Source of the DNA: an uncultured Pirellulaceae bacterium
GTDB taxonomy: Bacteria; Planctomycetota; Planctomycetia; Pirellulales; Pirellulaceae
Reading direction: 5' to 3'
NCBI GenBank assembly: GCA_938040995.1
Contig: CALHZT010000185.1
Coordinates: 1 to 44,784 of the forward strand
DNA: 44,784 nucleotides
Positions 42,101 to 44,784 of the stretch are shown in pieces (within the stretch, counting starts at the first letter, position 1; every line of letters starts with the position of its first letter). The position numbers and the translations under genes are program-made. The notes beneath the pieces were generated by a model. It searched no databases. It worked only from the letters and a program-made list of their open reading frames with translations, and was not told the DNA's origin.

Positions 42101-44784
42101 CCGTTCGTTCGCCTTCAGTGGACACGAATACAACTCCGTGGGAATCCACTTTCGATATCACGGTGACGAACCAGGGTACGGAGGATGCATTCCTGGTTGA
42201 TGTCACCGAGTACGCTCCACCTGGCCTTACTTATGACGCGGCGGCAACGGCGGCATTGTGGGCTGCTGAAGGAATCACAGGTACGACCGATGCGGCGCCG
42301 ACGTTTACGATCGCCGGCCCGATCGCGCCGGGTGCGACTGCAACGTTCCCTGTCGTCTATGAGATCACGGATATTTCCCAGGCACCGTTTGAGAATGCAG
42401 CCGAAATCTCGGCGTTCGATTCCGACAACGATCCGGACAACCCTGCGGACCCGCTGGCGGTCGACGTGGACTCGACTCCGGACGCCACGAACGATGACGA
42501 CGTGATTGATCACGATGTGCAGAATTACGATCCGGACGGTGACGGCAATCTGAACGAGCTGACACCTGGCGATGAAGATGATCACGACATTGAAGTCGTC
42601 GCTCCTTACGACCTGGCGTTGACCAAGACATTCGAAAGTGCAGATACGCCGTTGACACCGGACGGATCGGTGACAATGTTGATCACGATCGAAAATCAGG
42701 CGGCTCCCGTCGGCACGATTGATATCACGGATTACATCGACGCCACGATGTGGCAGCCATTTGATGCCACGTTGAACCCGGGTGGTGCGGTCCATGCGAA
42801 CTCGACAGCAGCAGCCGGCTATTCCTTCACATGGGATGCCGCCGATCCGTTAAACCCGGTCGCGTTGCTCGTTCCTGATGCGGCTACGGATCAGTTGGCA
42901 TTTGGTGAAACAGTCGTGGTTCCGATCACGTTACAACCGGTTGATAACTTCGCTGATGTCGCGCCGCTAAGCAACGTGGCAGAGATTTCGAACTTCGACA
43001 ACGATACCGATCCAGACAACGGAGACGCTTCCGATGGAACAATCTCCGATCTCGACTCGACGCCGGATGGCGAGAACGGGAATGGACCCGGCGAAGATCC
43101 GGGCGCCGACATGGTCAATGACGAGACCGGTGAAAATGGCCTCGCAGGCGGCGACGAAGATGATCACGATGGCGTCTTGTTCCCCTTCTACGACCTTGAA
43201 CTGGTCAAGACATTAGGTACACCTTCCTACGACTTCACTGCATCGCCTCCGACGGCTGCGTTCGAGTTGACGGTATCCAACCAGGGTTCTGAGGATGCGT
43301 TCCTCGTTGATATCACCGAGTATCCTCCAGCAGGGCTTACCTACGATGCTGCCGCAACGGCTGCTGCATGGTCGGCTGCCGGTTTGACTGGAGTGACCGA
43401 TGCGGCCCCAACATTCACGATCGCAGGGCCCATCGCACCGGGTGCCAGTGTTACGATTCCCGTGGTTTACCAGATGACGGACCTGTCACAGGCACCATTT
43501 GAGAACGCTGCCGAGATTTCGTCATTCGATTCCGATAGTGATCCTGATAACGAGCCGGATCCGTTTGCATTCGACGTGGACTCGACTCCAGACGCCACGA
43601 ACGATGACGACGTGATCGACCAGACGGATCCAGATTACGATCCTGATGCCGATGGAAACCTCAACGAAGAGACCCCTGGCGATGAAGACGATCATGATAT
43701 CGCGATCGCGGCGCCTTACGATCTTGCGTTGACCAAAACAATCGGCACGGTGAATTCACCGCTGTCTCCGGATGGTTCGGTGACGATGTTACTGACAGTC
43801 GAAAACCAGGCGGCTCCTGTCAGCACATTTGATATCACGGACTACATCGACGCGACGATGTGGCAGCCATTTGATCCGGCATTGAATCCAGGCGGCGCGA
43901 TGGTTGCGTCCTCAACGGCTGCTGCTGGCTTCTCCTATACGTGGGATGCCACGGATCCGTTGAATCCGGTGGCACAGATCACCCCAAACGTCGCCACGGA
44001 TCAGTTGCAGTTCGGTGAATCCGTGGTGATCGAAATCACACTACAACCTGTCGAAAACTTTGGTGATGTTGCTCCGCTCAGTAACGTGGCGGAAATTTCA
44101 AACTTCGACAACGATACCGATCCAGACAACGGTGACGCTTCCGATGGAACAATCTCCGATCTGGACTCGCTGACAGATAGCGAGAACGGCAATGGACCGG
44201 GCGAAGATCCGGACGCCGACATGGTCGATGACGAGACCGGCGAAAATGGCCTCGCAGGTGGCGATGAAGACGACCATGACGGTATCGTGATTCCAATCTA
44301 CGACCTCGAACTGGTGAAAGTACTTCGCGATCCGGCTTTGGATCAATCGACTTCACCGTGGCAAGTCGCCTTTGACATCACGGTTTCCAATCAGGGAACA
44401 GAAGACGCGTTCCTCGTGGACGTGACGGAGTATGCACCAGCAGGACTTGCTTTCGATGCCGCAGCAACAACCGCGCTCTGGACGAGCGAGGGACTGGCTG
44501 GACTATCGGAAAGCGGCGGTGTGTTCACGATTGCTGGCCCCATCGCGCCGGACGCTTCCGTGACTTTCCCCGTGGTGTACGACATCACCGATCCAGCTGC
44601 CTCGCCGTTTGAAAACGCCGCAGAGATCTCTGCATTCGATTCCGACAGCGATCCTGACAACGAGCCGGATCCCCTGGCGGTCGATGTGGACTCGAATCCA
44701 GACGGCGTGAACGACGACGACGTGATTGATCAGACTGATCCGAATTACGACCCCGACGGAGACGGGAACACCAACGAATTTACA
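36145..44784 (+). CDS. giant exported DUF4347 / DUF11-repeat protein, C-terminus beyond window
   Basis: Open from ATG 36145 to the window end: 2880 codons and no stop. Residues 1-25 are highly basic, followed by LEALDKREML (30-39), the N-terminal motif of giant planctomycete exported proteins. DUF4347 spans about 85-250: HELVFVDAGVED, AIHVISHGEQ (H146), DLLIYGCNFG (C190), TGADVAASDDLTG, GGDWDLE. Residues 250-1020 are beta-rich and Cys-containing. Divergent DUF11-like domains begin near 1020, 1190 and 1420. From 1617 an array alternates type A units starting YDLELIKT (1617, 1979, 2349, 2719) and type B units starting YDL(S/A)L (1785, 2155, 2525), each ending in an Asp-rich linker with GDEDDHD. 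Likely a cell-surface or secreted adhesin or matrix protein. Only GGA 11 nt upstream serves as ribosome-binding site. Confidence 0.93.
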   Translation, partial: MSKRKSKRTKNRNRKGRQARRRVEKTQLNLEALDKREMLDASGAISEAFAVPDTVAEQIQSASDQLRGLDLANAVPSVQSESIRHELVFVDAGVEDQDALLSDLQASRPGVLREVIHINADSDGLLQIANHLEGRTDIDAIHVISHGEQAELRLGNAVISQGELKSEYGDALGAIGASLDEDADLLIYGCNFGGGKVGEEAVATLSALTGADVAASDDLTGAEELGGDWDLEVSTGLVEAQSLESLSFAGVLVSQNEVLINVLYDGTPGFDAADPSAPTGSAPEAHTPGDDGGPNNLVVRTHDQFAVRVDWNVNEDAATNVVLEVTLPPFASWSPDQTGMFAGCDPATSSFTDPQTLVCNVGDQVEGSHGVIRPVATLNEALDNMTFDVTSRLTTDADAAGVSDGLDQNLTVSEAPFVDYIKGEPTVSPVLNNSTEDGYVALFPFTFVDYSQASPPAVGVGPINDGVNIELFDHMWNLTPSVRLATPGEMTLAGFAGSNCGDYAQSGAYVTGNGTWACGATTTGTGGYPVVPITVSNFTSNPFPATLADTTANAPDAPQISSGQIAVWLSKSEVDDAIDDPTNGSGSSDASFDNSIVADDETTVIAARTDVIDAPGQGTSGPSIEGSPENNSAGLTFGATITTGSVGFRTGHDIKFLPGPLQLVDVTYASGHVQMNHDGGDPDDGGLGQIPGSSSLLQGTVAGADSIGQVSRGQVLTVSSRTHAVAVAEGVSAAFSSCTAFDTAHYEVTSLPASLTVREAFTTNGGSISTTGYTTTAPSDGIAHVVSGDTVTRELARAWFDGFGGAEREFPVVVEVTNAPLPRYNGSQTGINDDALTCDSADAGSLGWVNASADLTDFDPNNDGDFELITLARVRAVETIDLFPSAEAQAVSGQFDAAGMTSYFNVRVKDDLAVNTDAQELFAFTSHTFTADPWDGVNAPVITDSSGNPSTSCAPYGGGNWTADDQAGDGVNSATGWCNNRFHDDGANSFDTTDVVDWPQHSGGTARSGNWVHASGTVVEIVGASLAVNKINVNGPGDVANNGQTVQFTITPSVTGGATEALSNVRVTDLLPANYEFVQFIDLPDVPHDCSQSGQTVSCQYSDPAGATGNALPAGLPGGWPGTDDASFTIEVLVTGAIAHPTDPVILTNRARAQSSGLGAWDPVAGEFPFGFEPANQDVSAYASSFLPLPADEASIVKAVNAHEGPCELHPSEDPPPAGWGDRCSMIEYEGNMTFTLSLTNEGNTAFTDVRFVDVFPHNDDAAIEDGDNTSITDTLGGSPQTHGDGRTPASDFGGTLGFVSLTGADTVLVSGDDPLTISRDPDVAVTETIWCTVGGTMVHAGDAIGAQACPTNPEDVTATFSVTDGPLNPGDTLTHTLTLDAEDHECNDIWTNTFGAQTNEIFLPIRSNDVSVMVNCEHDLALEKTVDPAFVPGPDWITEGSTTVDFLIEITNQGDPVEDFDITDYVDTSVFTFDPANNTATTTGGTANGGAGLPFTWDTTDLAAPVALVDGFLDVGETVTIPVTLIIEDATGTLENWAEISRFDTDGDPSNGDSDPTNPNNPSTGPLTDEDSTPDDDQAGDNQPTGAGAPGDGVIDEDGLNGGDEDDHDVAGIPIYDLELIKTPGTPTFDFSASPPTVAYDITVSNQGNADAYLVDVTDYGAPGLTFVSATSTAAGFTDANPTFTIDGPIAPGASETITVVYEMDLSQAPFTNAAEISAFDADSDPDNPANPLAVDIDSTPDATNDDDVIDHDVQNYDPDGDGNLNELTPGDEDDHDIEVVAPYDLSLIKTIESVNTPLSPDGSVTMLLTIENQAAPVGTVDITDYIDATMWQPFDPALNTGGAAHANSTAAAGFSFTWDATDPLNPVASITPDVATDRLQFGETVVIPITLQPVDNFADVAPLSNVAEISNFDNDTDPTNGDASDGTISDLDSNPDAMNGNGPGEDPDADMVDDETGENGLAGGDEDDHDGILIPVYDLELIKTVRSPSVDTNTTPWESTFDITVTNQGTEDAFLVDVTEYAPPGLTYDAAATAALWAAEGITGTTDAAPTFTIAGPIAPGATATFPVVYEITDISQAPFENAAEISAFDSDNDPDNPADPLAVDVDSTPDATNDDDVIDHDVQNYDPDGDGNLNELTPGDEDDHDIEVVAPYDLALTKTFESADTPLTPDGSVTMLITIENQAAPVGTIDITDYIDATMWQPFDATLNPGGAVHANSTAAAGYSFTWDAADPLNPVALLVPDAATDQLAFGETVVVPITLQPVDNFADVAPLSNVAEISNFDNDTDPDNGDASDGTISDLDSTPDGENGNGPGEDPGADMVNDETGENGLAGGDEDDHDGVLFPFYDLELVKTLGTPSYDFTASPPTAAFELTVSNQGSEDAFLVDITEYPPAGLTYDAAATAAAWSAAGLTGVTDAAPTFTIAGPIAPGASVTIPVVYQMTDLSQAPFENAAEISSFDSDSDPDNEPDPFAFDVDSTPDATNDDDVIDQTDPDYDPDADGNLNEETPGDEDDHDIAIAAPYDLALTKTIGTVNSPLSPDGSVTMLLTVENQAAPVSTFDITDYIDATMWQPFDPALNPGGAMVASSTAAAGFSYTWDATDPLNPVAQITPNVATDQLQFGESVVIEITLQPVENFGDVAPLSNVAEISNFDNDTDPDNGDASDGTISDLDSLTDSENGNGPGEDPDADMVDDETGENGLAGGDEDDHDGIVIPIYDLELVKVLRDPALDQSTSPWQVAFDITVSNQGTEDAFLVDVTEYAPAGLAFDAAATTALWTSEGLAGLSESGGVFTIAGPIAPDASVTFPVVYDITDPAASPFENAAEISAFDSDSDPDNEPDPLAVDVDSNPDGVNDDDVIDQTDPNYDPDGDGNTNEFT
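40993..44784 (+). repeat. tandem array of 1110-bp composite repeats (A+B units) inside the giant gene
   Basis: Unit A starts at 40993, 42079, 43189 and 44299. Unit B starts at 41497, 42607 and 43717. A to B distances are 504, 528 and 528 bp; B to A is 582 bp each time. The composite period is 1110 bp (1086 for the first). The array runs off the window end. A more divergent B-like unit precedes it near 40399. The linker parts are nearly identical at DNA level: 41341-41500 and 42451-42610 differ at 5 of 160 positions by my count. Confidence 0.9.

Noticed and set aside
39979-43167. Several long minus-strand open frames opposite the giant gene
   Set aside because: They are the repetitive antisense image of the Asp-rich repeats (Val/Arg/Ile-rich) and share the array period. 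The plus-strand frame is continuous with recognisable domains.

Overview
The window looks like chromosomal DNA of a planctomycete, most likely Pirellulaceae-like (inference from gene content, no database search run). Pointers are a BBP7-type beta-barrel porin, a giant exported protein with a basic N-terminus followed by an LExLDxRxML motif and DUF4347, a PEP-CTERM protein, and a large exopolysaccharide (EPS) locus with a Wzc-like autokinase. GTG and TTG starts occur beside ATG. I see no tRNA, rRNA, insertion sequence, prophage or CRISPR array.

Layout. 1-8 kb holds housekeeping and regulatory genes: the 3' end of rpsU, an envelope protein with an STN-like domain and TPRs, nadC, an HhH protein translationally coupled to uvrB, and a NarL-type response regulator whose stop lies 2 nt before a secreted metzincin-like metalloprotease. 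8-10.7 kb holds an overlapping ATP-grasp/HAD pair and a PEP-CTERM protein ending in a clear terminator. 11.4-32.6 kb is one polysaccharide locus, almost all on the minus strand. In transcription order it reads Wza-like export lipoprotein, Gly/Cys-rich secreted protein with its own promoter, Wzy/WaaL-type membrane protein fused to TPRs, Wzc-like kinase, membrane dehydratase (CapD/PglF/WbpM type), GDP-mannose 4,6-dehydratase, thymidylate-kinase-like P-loop kinase, APH-fold kinase, GT4, [Wzx-like flippase on the plus strand], GT4, polymerase, GT4 and a PF14907-type nucleotidyltransferase. 33-44.8 kb, plus strand, holds a DUF218 membrane protein, the BBP7 porin and the first 2880 codons of a giant DUF4347/DUF11 repeat protein that runs off the end.

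How it fits together. The EPS locus has a Wzx/Wzy-type set: sugar-nucleotide dehydratases, four or more transferase-like enzymes, flippase, two polymerase/ligase candidates, co-polymerase kinase and outer-membrane exporter. The two small-molecule kinase-like genes are unusual passengers. The neighbouring secreted, porin and adhesin-like proteins make the whole window largely an envelope and cell-surface region.

Most notable: (i) the giant protein, with an array of alternating ~176- and 194-residue Asp-rich units homogenised at DNA level, behind an N-terminal domain with a His/Cys pair reminiscent of clan CD peptidases; (ii) a sigma70-like promoter overlapped by two dyads about two helical turns apart in front of the Gly/Cys-rich EPS-locus gene; (iii) a structured, GGWCC-rich 700-nt spacer upstream of the PEP-CTERM gene; (iv) paired atypical kinases in the EPS operon; (v) an orphan response regulator and protease pair.
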